A stretch of 29,019 nucleotides of DNA from the IMG/VR virus record IMGVR_UViG_3300042466_000179, positions 1 through 29,019 of that record, one strand, 5' to 3'. The translations under genes and the position numbers were made by a program. Of the stretch, positions 1-5,346 are shown one piece after another; positions within the stretch are counted from its first letter, which is position 1; every line of letters begins with the position of its first letter. Under the pieces are notes generated by a model. That model was not told where the DNA came from and ran no database searches. It was given only the letters and a program-made list of their open reading frames with translations. The DNA comes from a virus.

Positions 1-72
1 CTTTAGCATAAAAGCAACATATTTAAGTTTCTAGCCTTTTTTGCCCTAATTTTGTCAATTTTTATCAATTTG

Positions 73-501
73 TCAGCCTGTGCGTTGGTGCATTGCGTAG
101 CTGTAGTCGTCCTGGGTGTACGCCTTCTCACCTTCCATTGTCCAGTGTAAGTAATTACCCTTGCGCTCTTGACCTGTCTTATGACTGTGATCGGCATGGC
201 ACAGGCTTTGAAAGATGTTGTGCAGGAAAGCGTGCTGTCCTATGTGCCGCCAAGGAAATACGTGATCTACGTGTTGTGCAGCCTCAATACGCCCTTTAGA
301 TAGGCAGGCTTGGCATAAGGGCTGTAAGGATAGCTGGCGGCGTCTGATGCTGCGCCAAGCTGGTGTTTGATATACGCTGTCAGTCTGTCTAGCGTCTAGA
401 TTGTCTTTGCCGCCGTGCTTAGTGCAAAAGCTGTTTAGCTTGCTTCTTGGTTCATTGCAGCCTAGTTCACCGCATTTAAGGTTGCTTGGGTATGTCGGCA
501 T
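73..501 (-). CDS. HNH endonuclease, terminase-associated type
   Basis: A 142-aa protein with an HNH nuclease core. Cys63 and Cys66 form a CxxC knuckle, followed by HVDH at 77-80, Asn95, and a Cys101-His102 pair within LCHADHSHKT. These match the metal-binding and catalytic pattern of phage HNH nucleases. A second candidate zinc site at the N-terminus is Cys10, Cys15, Cys26 and His29. In HK97-like phages an HNH protein of this kind is encoded next to the terminase small subunit and helps DNA packaging; that role is inferred here because no terminase gene is inside the window. The gene points off the left edge, consistent with terminase lying beyond it. There is no convincing Shine-Dalgarno sequence before the ATG at 501, and a 240-nt stretch with no clear gene separates it from its upstream neighbour. 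Confidence 0.85.
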   Translation of the reverse strand: MPTYPSNLKCGELGCNEPRSKLNSFCTKHGGKDNLDARQTDSVYQTPAWRSIRRRQLSLQPLCQACLSKGRIEAAQHVDHVFPWRHIGQHAFLHNIFQSLCHADHSHKTGQERKGNYLHWTMEGEKAYTQDDYSYAMHQRTG

Positions 502-629
502 TATTTGTTAGGCATAGGACAAGCCAATCGGGTGATATCCCCAACTTTGGCTATCCTTTCGGACTACCACCCCCATAAGGTCTAGGTTCTATTTCCAGAG
601 CGCCCTATATCGTTGGGCTAGCCGTCACA
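502..629 (-). other. Non-coding stretch with RNA-like hairpins
   Basis: No credible ORF was found here. Read on the minus strand, it contains a short hairpin closed by a GNRA-type loop (GTCC GAAA GGAT) and, just downstream, a nested stem in which CCAA pairs with TTGG and an inner GGG pairs with CCC. It could be a 5' untranslated structure for the HNH gene, a processing site, or chance. No tRNA cloverleaf or known ribozyme core was recognised. Confidence 0.25.
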
Positions 630-725
630 TCACCACGTTTGCTCTGTTCCTGTGATACCCCTAGCAAGTTCACGCGCTGGCTTGTCAGTAAGGCGCATCT
701 CTTTTCTCGATAGCCACCGGGACAT
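630..725 (-). CDS. Possible 31-aa peptide or read-through extension
   Basis: This is a 31-codon ORF beginning MSRWLSRKEMRLTD. It lies in the same frame as the zinc-ribbon gene that ends at 744, so suppression of that gene's TGA would extend the upstream protein through this stretch. A weak purine-rich tract (GAGAAAAGAG) precedes an internal ATG that would give a 22-residue product. No homologue was recognised and the length is within what chance allows. Confidence 0.2.
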   Translation of the reverse strand: MSRWLSRKEMRLTDKPARELARGITGTEQTW

Positions 726-743
726 AGGTGCATTGTTTCGCCA

Positions 744-1001
744 TCAGCAATCGGTACTGGAACGCAAAAAGCCACTTTCTACTGCGTTCTGATGTTGCAC
801 CACCAGTTCCCTTGTAAGGGTAACGCATGAGAAAATGGCCTCATGATTGTCCTGTGGTGCAACACTTGACGGGTTTATTGTATCAGTTTTACATACCAAA
901 TTAAATATTTCGTACCGTTCGCAGCTTTTGCAGTGCCAAGCCTCACGGTTTCTTGTTAAATTGTGTTGCGTTATGTCTCCACCGCATTGGCAAATTCTCA
1001 T
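744..1001 (-). CDS. Small zinc-ribbon protein
   Basis: An 85-aa protein. The first third looks like a compact zinc ribbon: Cys4 and Cys6 near the start, then NREAWHC with Cys24 and Cys27 (CKSC). Small phage proteins of this pattern (MRIC...NREAW.C..C.RYE) are common, but their role is unknown to me. The C-terminal half has no visible motif. The start codon overlaps the stop of the preceding DUF1364-like gene in an ATGA junction, so it is probably translationally coupled. Binding of nucleic acid by the ribbon is a family-level guess only. Confidence 0.65.
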   Translation of the reverse strand: MRICQCGGDITQHNLTRNREAWHCKSCERYEIFNLVCKTDTINPSSVAPQDNHEAIFSCVTLTRELVVQHQNAVESGFLRSSTDC

Positions 1002-1273
1002 TTAATCAATGCTTTTGTCTTTTCGTGGGCTGCTTGCCACATGGTTTGTCGTTCCTGTTTGCTTAACTTTGCGCCTTGATCGATCTCATAATGGCACGTT
1101 TGGCATAAGGCAGCTACAAGGTTGTCGTCTGCTTTTATTCCCCGGCCCTTATTGCCGCCCCAGTTTGTATGTGCTGCCTGCACCATTTCTCCACTTCCGC
1201 AATGCTGGCAGTTTAGCAGGGCAACCCGTTTAAGCAAGGCTTTATCTCTGACGTATTGGTGTTTAGGAAACAT
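998..1273 (-). CDS. DUF1364-like HNH-type nuclease domain protein
   Basis: A 91-aa protein with a condensed HNH-like metal site: Cys22 and Cys25 (CQHC), His35 within VQAAHTN, Asp49-Asp50, then Cys57, Cys60 and His61 (CQTCH). This spacing resembles the DUF1364 family found in lambdoid nin-type regions. The ATG at 1273 was preferred over an upstream in-frame ATG at 1381 because it has AAAAAGG at proper spacing and overlaps the end of ninB by only 11 nt, whereas the longer form would run deep inside ninB. It sits between NinB and a zinc-ribbon gene, so a role in recombination or DNA processing is plausible but unproven. Confidence 0.7.
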   Translation of the reverse strand: MFPKHQYVRDKALLKRVALLNCQHCGSGEMVQAAHTNWGGNKGRGIKADDNLVAALCQTCHYEIDQGAKLSKQERQTMWQAAHEKTKALIK

Positions 1274-1670
1274 CAATGCCTTTTTGCGCTGCCCAAGCGT
1301 ACAGAAACTCAATAAATTCGCTGCTTTCGCCCGTGGTAAATTTGTGGCTTTGCAGGCCAAGCTGGACAATCCGCTCACCATCTAGGCTTGGGCAAACCTT
1401 GCCGATCTTCCTGTCTGTGTCATGCGCCCATTGATCAACCAGCAATCTTTTCCAGTCGTCAGGCGTCCAAGTGCTGCCTGCTGCCGCCATTTGCTTGCTG
1501 ATTTTTCCAATAAGACTGTGAAACATTGCGTTCTGCTCAGTGCTTCGGCGGCTTTGCTTGATTTCAATCGTCATTTTGTGCCCAGCCATCAGCATTGACT
1601 TGAGCGTGGGCCAAATAACCGTCATCATTTCCCGATGGGCCTGCACAGGTTCCCATACTGCAATTTTCAT
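1263..1670 (-). CDS. ninB: NinB-like recombination protein
   Basis: A 135-aa protein resembling lambda NinB (Orf), a single-strand DNA-binding recombination mediator that helps load annealing or RecA-like proteins. Family features: the N-terminal strand pattern, the central SRRSTEQNAMFHSLIGKIS stretch matching NinB's basic 'RNRSLDQNRKLWA' region, W-x-P-D-D-W-K near residues 68-74, and the C-terminal TGESSEFIEFLYAWAAQKGI helix equivalent to 'MRVGEFAELLELIQAFGTERG'. Length is close to lambda NinB (146 aa). It overlaps the VRR-NUC-like gene by an ATGA and the DUF1364-like gene by 11 nt. Functionally it would pair with the ERF protein encoded in the rightward operon. Confidence 0.85.
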   Translation of the reverse strand: MKIAVWEPVQAHREMMTVIWPTLKSMLMAGHKMTIEIKQSRRSTEQNAMFHSLIGKISKQMAAAGSTWTPDDWKRLLVDQWAHDTDRKIGKVCPSLDGERIVQLGLQSHKFTTGESSEFIEFLYAWAAQKGIDVS

Positions 1671-1933
1671 TTCAAAACTCCAATCATGCGTAAAGCGGCC
1701 TCAGAGCCATCAATTCTCGCCAAGGTACTACCAGACCAATTCTTAAAAAAATCGTCTTGTAGGGCCGTTAAACGCTTTCTAGGGCCATCTTTGACCTCAA
1801 CCAGAAACGTATGGCCTTTGTAGCCGACCAAAAGATCAACAGGTAGGCCAATGATCCACACAAAAGCGCCAGCAGCCCGTAGTGCTAAAACAATCTCTTG
1901 TTGGTTTTTGTCAACCCTGGCTGCGTGTCTCAT
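1667..1933 (-). CDS. VRR-NUC-like PD-(D/E)XK nuclease
   Basis: An 88-aa single-domain nuclease. Visible active-site elements are Glu13 in the first helix, Pro31 and Asp33 (GLPVDLLV), and EVK at 46-48, giving the E...D...ExK signature of the restriction-endonuclease fold. The following LTALQDDFFKNW with Gln59 is typical of VRR-NUC domains, which cut branched DNA such as Holliday junctions or flaps. Length matches stand-alone phage VRR-NUC proteins (about 85-110 aa). It is coupled by ATGA overlaps to the gene on each side. With NinB it suggests a recombination-intermediate processing set. Confidence 0.85.
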   Translation of the reverse strand: MRHAARVDKNQQEIVLALRAAGAFVWIIGLPVDLLVGYKGHTFLVEVKDGPRKRLTALQDDFFKNWSGSTLARIDGSEAALRMIGVLK

Positions 1934-2157
1934 TTCAGCGCCTTAATTCGTTCGATGATCATTGATCGCAATCCCGGAAAATCTTGTTCCAATTCCCGAA
2001 AGCGTTGAAGTAGGTACTCGCGGCGTCCATCCTTCAGGGCTTGATCTCCACCAGCTAACGCCATTTCCGCATATGTCGATATCAATGTCTCCAGTGAGTT
2101 CGAGTGCGCTTGTAATGTCGGCTTCAGTGTGGTCATGGCCTGCTTTGGTTTCGTCAA
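1930..2157 (-). CDS. Hypothetical protein, start uncertain (frame b)
   Basis: The C-terminal part, from about 2064 to the stop, has coding-like codon use and a helical character (EYLLQRFRELEQDFPGL, then MIIERIKALK). It ends in an ATGA overlap with the nuclease gene. The N-terminal part is doubtful. The TTG at 2157 and ATG at 2136 lack Shine-Dalgarno sequences, and the residues before ISTYAEM look like a shadow of another frame. In that other frame (1943-2185) a well-formed N-terminus begins behind a strong SD. Either two genes overlap, or one gene has been shifted in frame. No function recognised. Confidence 0.5.
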   Translation of the reverse strand: MTKPKQAMTTLKPTLQAHSNSLETLISTYAEMALAGGDQALKDGRREYLLQRFRELEQDFPGLRSMIIERIKALK

Positions 2158-2185
2158 GCAGCTTATGGGCTTGGTAGTAATTAAT
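1943..2185 (-). CDS. Alternative ORF with AUU start (frame a)
   Basis: Read from ATT at 2185, this frame encodes (M)NYYQAHKLLDETKAG, then HTEADITSALELTGD. That resembles a small phage family beginning MNYWxAHKLLDxVKAG and ending near LTGD. A strong Shine-Dalgarno, GAGGAG within 2193-2198, lies 7 nt before the ATT, inside the last codons of the HNH homing endonuclease gene. After LTGD the frame continues to a stop at 1943, but those residues look like shadow coding while the -2157 frame becomes coding-like. The ATT could be a true AUU start (as in infC), a mutated ATG, or a sign of a broken gene. Confidence 0.4.
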   Translation of the reverse strand: MNYYQAHKLLDETKAGHDHTEADITSALELTGDIDIDICGNGVSWWRSSPEGWTPRVPTSTLSGIGTRFSGIAINDHRTN

Positions 2186-2669
2186 TTTTACTCTCCTCGG
2201 TTAAATTTTTCCAGCGCCTATAAAGTCTTATGTCTCTAATTGTTTCTTTTTTAACTTTATAAACTTTTGATAAATCACTGTCAGAAATTCCTGCTAAACA
2301 TTTTTTCCTAATTTCAAAAACTTGTGCTGGATTTAATATTGATCTGCATTTTGGTTTTATCAGTCTTCTTGCTTGTCTATTTTTTTGCCACATATCATTT
2401 ACGTTTTGTTTTTGTGTTCCAGCAAATAAATGATCTGGATTTACACATTGCGGTACGTCACAAGTGTGGCAAATAAGAATTTTAGGATTTGTCAATTGAA
2501 TGCCGTGATGCAGCATATAAAACAACCTGTGCGCGTTGTAGTTTTTTCCTTTGTAACCAACCCATCCATATGGATGTTTGTGTGTTTTTACTGCACCCAT
2601 CCATATCCAACATCCTGATTCTGGAATTCTTAAAATTTTGCTTTCGTATTTTTCTAATTCGGTGTTCAT
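2181..2669 (-). CDS. HNH homing endonuclease (HNH_3 type)
   Basis: A 162-aa protein with the HNH_3 layout: GCWIW at 19-23, NAHRLFY at 45-51, CHTC at 67-70, then CVNPDHLFAGT at 75-85 and a following Asn. The last 35 residues (about 129-154, SDSDLSKVYKVKKETIRDI) form a helix-turn-helix that would recognise DNA. This is the usual build of free-standing homing endonucleases, which cut alleles lacking the insert and spread by repair. The gene is visibly more AT-rich than its neighbours, does not share the 4-nt overlaps of the operon, and has its own clear SD (AAAGGA) before the ATG. These are signs of recent insertion. It sits between a zinc-finger gene and a gene whose 5' end is abnormal. Confidence 0.9.
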   Translation of the reverse strand: MNTELEKYESKILRIPESGCWIWMGAVKTHKHPYGWVGYKGKNYNAHRLFYMLHHGIQLTNPKILICHTCDVPQCVNPDHLFAGTQKQNVNDMWQKNRQARRLIKPKCRSILNPAQVFEIRKKCLAGISDSDLSKVYKVKKETIRDIRLYRRWKNLTEESKN

Positions 2670-2722
2670 GCTATTCCTTTTGTAGCTATAACGTCAATGT
2701 TTATAAGGGCTAGAGGCATATT

Positions 2723-2965
2723 TCACCATTTTTCATCAGGTTGTTTATACCAATCAGCAACAGGCTTACTCAGCAGCTGGCGGTCAGCCCATTTCTTGTA
2801 CGTCGATGTTGATTGATTGACAGGCTTCGCGCCCCACTGGTGATGCGAACACTTTGGTGGCGATCCTTCCAGTCGTACGCTCCACAGGTTGCCGCATCCG
2901 TTGACGCTGCACAGCAGGCTTGGGCCGTCATCACGGTTCTTTGATTCTGGTGGTGCAAAACTCAT
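2723..2965 (-). CDS. Zinc-finger hypothetical protein
   Basis: An 80-aa protein with a likely zinc site, Cys19-x4-Cys24 (LLCSVNGCGNLWSV) and Cys39-x-His41-His42. This pattern occurs in small phage proteins encoded next to replication initiators. The C-terminal 35 residues are polar with several Trp. The start overlaps the stop of the replication gene by 4 nt, so the two are probably co-translated. A role in replication is suggested only by position. Confidence 0.65.
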   Translation of the reverse strand: MSFAPPESKNRDDGPSLLCSVNGCGNLWSVRLEGSPPKCSHHQWGAKPVNQSTSTYKKWADRQLLSKPVADWYKQPDEKW

Positions 2966-3771
2966 TTTGTGTACTTTCCGTCAATAATGCGTTGAAAATT
3001 TCGGGCGTTCAAAACCCATTCCAGATCAGGCCGCCACGTTCTGCCTTCAGACTCAAAACCGTTTGCCAAGCTGGTGTTCTTCGCTATGTAGTTGAAAAAG
3101 CTGTCCCACCACTTGATGCCTGCTGCTTCCGTTTCGTAACCATCAGGGCTGTATGCGCTCGGCTTGCTGGCCTGGCTCCATCGCTGTTTGGTGGTTGCTC
3201 TGCGTGTCCCCTCCCAGCTTCGCGGCTGCGCCAAGTGCGGTAAATGCTTTGCCCAAAGTTTCAAAATCTCCTCTTGCGGACAGGCCATCAGCTTTGCTGT
3301 GGACAAAGTAGCTTTAGCTACTGGTATTAATAAAGAAGAAGAAGAAGAAGAAGAAGAAGAAGGGGTTGGTTTTTGTTTAACCTCGTTTCCAACCTCGGGG
3401 TTATCCTCAAGGTTAACCTTCAAGTTAGGGTTTCCACCTAGTTTTCCACCCTCTGCCCTCTTGTTTCGCAGGCATTCGTCTCTGACCATGCGCTTAGAGT
3501 AGATTTCACCTCCTTCAGCAAAGTCGTAAACACCAGCCTGGTTCAACTCATCCAGCCAACCTATAACTTCAGGCAAGGTTGCCCCGACCATGCTAGCAAG
3601 GTTGAGTGGAAGGATAACCTTGTTGCCAACCTTAAGGTGTCCATATGGATTACCTTCGTGCATGAAACAGATCATGTCAATCCATAGGCCACGCGCAGCT
3701 GGTGAACAAGATCGCAAGGCAGTGTCTCGCAGCCAATCGGCTGGGTAAAACTGAAACGATGGTCGCTTCAT
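2962..3771 (-). CDS. Replication initiation protein-like, Ser-linker type
   Basis: A 269-aa two-domain protein. The N-terminal ~110 residues (FQFYPADWLRD, then a run through VGATLPEVIGWLDELNQAGV) match the winged-helix DUF1376-like domain of phage replication initiators. A polar linker follows with repetitive Asn/Val/Lys residues and nine consecutive serines encoded by a TCT run. The C-terminal ~100 residues (TTKQRWSQ, then IKWWDSFFNYIAKN, then W-R-P-D-L-EWVLN and F-Q-RIIDGKYTK) match the C-terminal part of the same proteins. It probably binds the origin and recruits host helicase, as lambda O or DnaT-like proteins do. The ATG at 3771 was chosen over 3798 because it makes an ATGA overlap with the upstream gene and has GGGGCGAG before it. 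No helicase or loader gene follows. Confidence 0.75.
   Translation of the reverse strand: MKRPSFQFYPADWLRDTALRSCSPAARGLWIDMICFMHEGNPYGHLKVGNKVILPLNLASMVGATLPEVIGWLDELNQAGVYDFAEGGEIYSKRMVRDECLRNKRAEGGKLGGNPNLKVNLEDNPEVGNEVKQKPTPSSSSSSSSSLLIPVAKATLSTAKLMACPQEEILKLWAKHLPHLAQPRSWEGTRRATTKQRWSQASKPSAYSPDGYETEAAGIKWWDSFFNYIAKNTSLANGFESEGRTWRPDLEWVLNARNFQRIIDGKYTK
3333..3362. repeat. AAG trinucleotide microsatellite (10 units)
   Basis: Ten perfect AAG units on the plus strand. On the minus strand they encode most of the poly-serine linker of the replication protein. Changes in unit number would lengthen or shorten the linker without breaking the frame. Confidence 0.95.
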
Positions 3772-4004
3772 GTCTCGCCCCATTCTTTTGAACCACAAAC
3801 CTTTAGAACAAGGAATCTTTCAGTCTGGCAGTTTTTTGCAAGCCGTGTGGCTTCTTTTAGTGCTGCATCAAATGAGTCTTGGTAACAGCTAAACCTAAAG
3901 GATTTAGTTGACCTGGCTTGCCGCATAACGACAAACTTTAAAGCTATGTTTTCAAGGGGGATGTTGCCAATGTGTTTTGGCTTTTTGAGCGTTAGTGTTG
4001 CCAC
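3768..4004 (-). CDS. Hypothetical protein, GTG start
   Basis: A 78-aa basic protein beginning MATLTLKKPKH from a GTG at 4004 with AAGG shortly upstream. Hypothetical proteins with this N-terminus occur next to replication genes in related phages, but I know of no function. It has one predicted alpha-helix (FDAALKEATRLAKN) and no zinc or catalytic motif. It overlaps the replication initiator by an ATGA and lies about 100 nt downstream of cro in the same transcript. Confidence 0.7.
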   Translation of the reverse strand: MATLTLKKPKHIGNIPLENIALKFVVMRQARSTKSFRFSCYQDSFDAALKEATRLAKNCQTERFLVLKVCGSKEWGET

Positions 4005-4106
4005 TGTTTAACCTTACTGATGTAGGTTGCCGATACTTGAACACTGATGGCAGGACGGTATCAGAATCGTCTTTTCGGGAGCTACCCTAGCCGTGTAAAT
4101 TGAATT

Positions 4107-4262
4107 TTACAGCACAAACCAGCCTGGTCGCAACAGTTTCAGCTGCCAAATCCGTGCCTCTGGGATCTCTGTCCACTGGCTGATAGCAGCAGAATTGATC
4201 TCTAGCAATGCCGCCAGCTTGGCCTGGGAGCCAGCAAGAGTGATCGCCTGTTCTTTAGTCAT
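4107..4262 (-). CDS. Cro-like repressor, YdaS type
   Basis: A 51-aa helix-turn-helix protein. MTKEQAITLAGSQAKLAALL forms helices 1-2, and EINSAAISQW is the recognition helix with the usual Ser-Gln-Trp. It ends in the characteristic IPEARIWQLKLLRPGW. This is the compact YdaS/Cro architecture that opens the leftward early operon in many temperate phages. It would bind operators in the adjoining 150-nt control region and repress both divergent promoters. The ATG at 4262 is the only start giving the full fold. No CI partner is encoded nearby; the rightward divergent gene is not a repressor, so a CI gene, if present, must lie outside the window. Confidence 0.85.
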   Translation of the reverse strand: MTKEQAITLAGSQAKLAALLEINSAAISQWTEIPEARIWQLKLLRPGWFVL

Positions 4263-4271
4263 GCCCGATTG

Positions 4272-4284
4272 TAAGCCAGCTTTA
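4272..4284 (+). promoter_or_regulatory. Candidate operator half 1 (left)
   Basis: TAAGCCAGCTTTA. It is repeated in inverted orientation at 4350-4362 with 12 of 13 bases the same. It sits just upstream of cro, overlapping a minus-strand TACAAT that could be the -10 of the leftward promoter. Its position suggests a Cro or CI binding site. Confidence 0.5.
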
Positions 4285-4314
4285 CAGAGTGAGAGCTGTC
4301 AATACCTGACTAAA

Positions 4315-4329
4315 GTTAAGGGGATTAAC
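4315..4329. promoter_or_regulatory. Candidate central operator, perfect dyad
   Basis: GTTAA GGGGA TTAAC: a perfect 5-bp inverted repeat about midway between the two outer TAAGCCAGCTT sites and just upstream of the rightward -35 box. It is a plausible third operator of the divergent switch. Confidence 0.45.
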
Positions 4330-4336
4330 AAAGTAG

Positions 4337-4366
4337 TTGACGCAATGATTTAAGCTGGCTTATGAT
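4337..4366 (+). promoter_or_regulatory. Rightward early promoter (sigma70 type)
   Basis: TTGACG at 4337-4342 and TATGAT at 4361-4366, separated by 18 nt. This is a strong match to the sigma70 consensus and would start transcription about 40 nt ahead of the first rightward gene. The -10 box overlaps the right-hand candidate operator (4350-4362), so repressor binding there would block it. Confidence 0.7.
4350..4362 (-). promoter_or_regulatory. Candidate operator half 2 (right)
   Basis: Minus-strand TAAGCCAGCTTAA, the inverted counterpart of the site at 4272-4284. It lies in the spacer and edge of the -10 box of the rightward promoter. Confidence 0.5.
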
Positions 4367-4413
4367 GCAGTCAATCCCCAACGCAATTCCGCAGGGGTCT
4401 TTTAGAAAACATC

Positions 4414-4668
4414 ATGATCAAGTTCAACAAATTTAACGTAACAAACGGCACTGACAAGGCTCGCGTTTTTTACTCGCAATACACCCGCACCGATGGCCAA
4501 GAGTGCGTTGTTCTGTACTCCAAAGACTATGACCGCGCACTGGGTCGCATCTTCAGTGACGAATACGTCAACAACACCGATTCAATGACTGATTATTTTG
4601 AGCGCGGCCAAGTAGTGTTGTTTGCTGACCATCCCCTCTACGCTGCCGCAGCAGCCAGGGCCAACTAA
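4414..4668 (+). CDS. Hypothetical early protein
   Basis: An 84-aa protein and the first gene of the rightward operon. It contains a compact alpha/beta pattern (KARVFYSQYTRTDG, VVLYSKDYDRALGRIF, then SMTDYFERGQVVLF and DHPLYAAAAARAN). Proteins with this 'YDRALGRIF...YF' signature are widespread in Burkholderiales phages as first early genes, but no function is known to me. It has no canonical SD; the leader reads AGAAAACATC before ATG and is nearly repeated before the next gene. Confidence 0.75.
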   Translation: MIKFNKFNVTNGTDKARVFYSQYTRTDGQECVVLYSKDYDRALGRIFSDEYVNNTDSMTDYFERGQVVLFADHPLYAAAAARAN

Positions 4669-4676
4669 AACCAAAC

Positions 4677-4690
4677 GGGGCTTCGGCCCC
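4677..4690 (+). promoter_or_regulatory. UUCG tetraloop hairpin between early genes
   Basis: GGGGC TTCG GCCCC: a perfect 5-bp stem closed by the exceptionally stable UUCG loop, 8 nt after the stop of the first early gene and 12 nt before the next start. There is no following T-tract, so it is not a good intrinsic terminator. It more likely tunes translation or protects a 3' end. Confidence 0.7.
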
Positions 4691-4702
4691 TGAAAGAACA
4701 TC

Positions 4703-5020
4703 ATGTACTCATCACCCGTCACTGTGACCAAATTTGTCAACGGGGTCGCACAGACCCCAACCATCCACGCCGCCTCAAAGGGCGGTTACATCCTCTGCGT
4801 CAATGACGCAGGGGTAAGCGGCTACTCTGACCGTGTAGATCTCTGTCGGTCCACCGTCTGCTTTGTACTCTGTCGGTCTACCAGCTTGTCCACGATTGTG
4901 GCCTGCTGGTTTGATCTGGGCGGCGAAGGCGGCAACGCCCGTGTCTACCACGCCGATGGCTCTGCGCTGTCGGTCTCTGAGCTGGCTGCTGCCAGTGAGC
5001 AGCTAGGGGAGATGGCATGA
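4703..5020 (+). CDS. Hypothetical early protein
   Basis: A 105-aa protein with no recognised family. It begins with a beta-rich segment (SPVTVTKFVNG) and ends with a helix (LSVSELAAASEQLGEMA). In the middle LCRST occurs twice, nine residues apart, encoded by a 27-bp-spaced repeat of CTCTGTCGGTC(C/T)ACC (4841-4855 and 4868-4882). The ATG follows the GAAAGAACATC leader. Its stop overlaps the next start in an ATGA. Confidence 0.6.
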   Translation: MYSSPVTVTKFVNGVAQTPTIHAASKGGYILCVNDAGVSGYSDRVDLCRSTVCFVLCRSTSLSTIVACWFDLGGEGGNARVYHADGSALSVSELAAASEQLGEMA

Positions 5021-5346
5021 GCGCCCCTGTCTGGACGGCTGGCTACAAGCCAACTAAGGAAGACCTGAAGGGTCTGTATAACCACCGCTTTGAGACTGCT
5101 GGCGGCTTGGTGCTAGATTGCTACTTAGCTTTCGAGGAAGAAGAACGCGCTACTTTTGATCACCCTGGCAGTGCAGCAGCTGTCGAACTTATCTGGGCTT
5201 TGGTTGAAAGCGTTGATATCAGCGAGGTCATCGGGGATTTGGCGGCAACCATTGAGAAAGAAGCTTTGGAGGACATGGCGGTCCAGGCTGAACATGACCA
5301 GTACGACCGTGGACAGGAACGCTACGAAGATAGGAACGCAGAATGA
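5017..5346 (+). CDS. Hypothetical acidic early protein
   Basis: A 109-aa strongly acidic helical protein (AFEEEERATFDHPGSAAAVE, then IEKEALEDMAVQAEHDQ). No domain recognised. It is linked to both neighbours by ATGA overlaps, so it is translated as part of the early operon. A charge pattern like this is compatible with a host-takeover or DNA-mimic protein, but nothing specific supports that. Confidence 0.65.
   Translation: MSAPVWTAGYKPTKEDLKGLYNHRFETAGGLVLDCYLAFEEEERATFDHPGSAAAVELIWALVESVDISEVIGDLAATIEKEALEDMAVQAEHDQYDRGQERYEDRNAE

Noticed and set aside
502-629. Possible tRNA or group I intron core
   Set aside because: A GGTTC-like string on the plus strand has a poor T-stem and no acceptor/anticodon arms; no P3/P7 pairing recognisable on the minus strand.
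1274-1381. 36-residue N-terminal extension of the DUF1364-like protein
   Set aside because: Lies wholly inside ninB; the internal ATG at 1273 has a good SD and starts the conserved domain.
4677-4690. Intrinsic terminator after the first early gene
   Set aside because: The stem is strong but followed by TGAAAGAA, not a T-tract, and the operon clearly continues.
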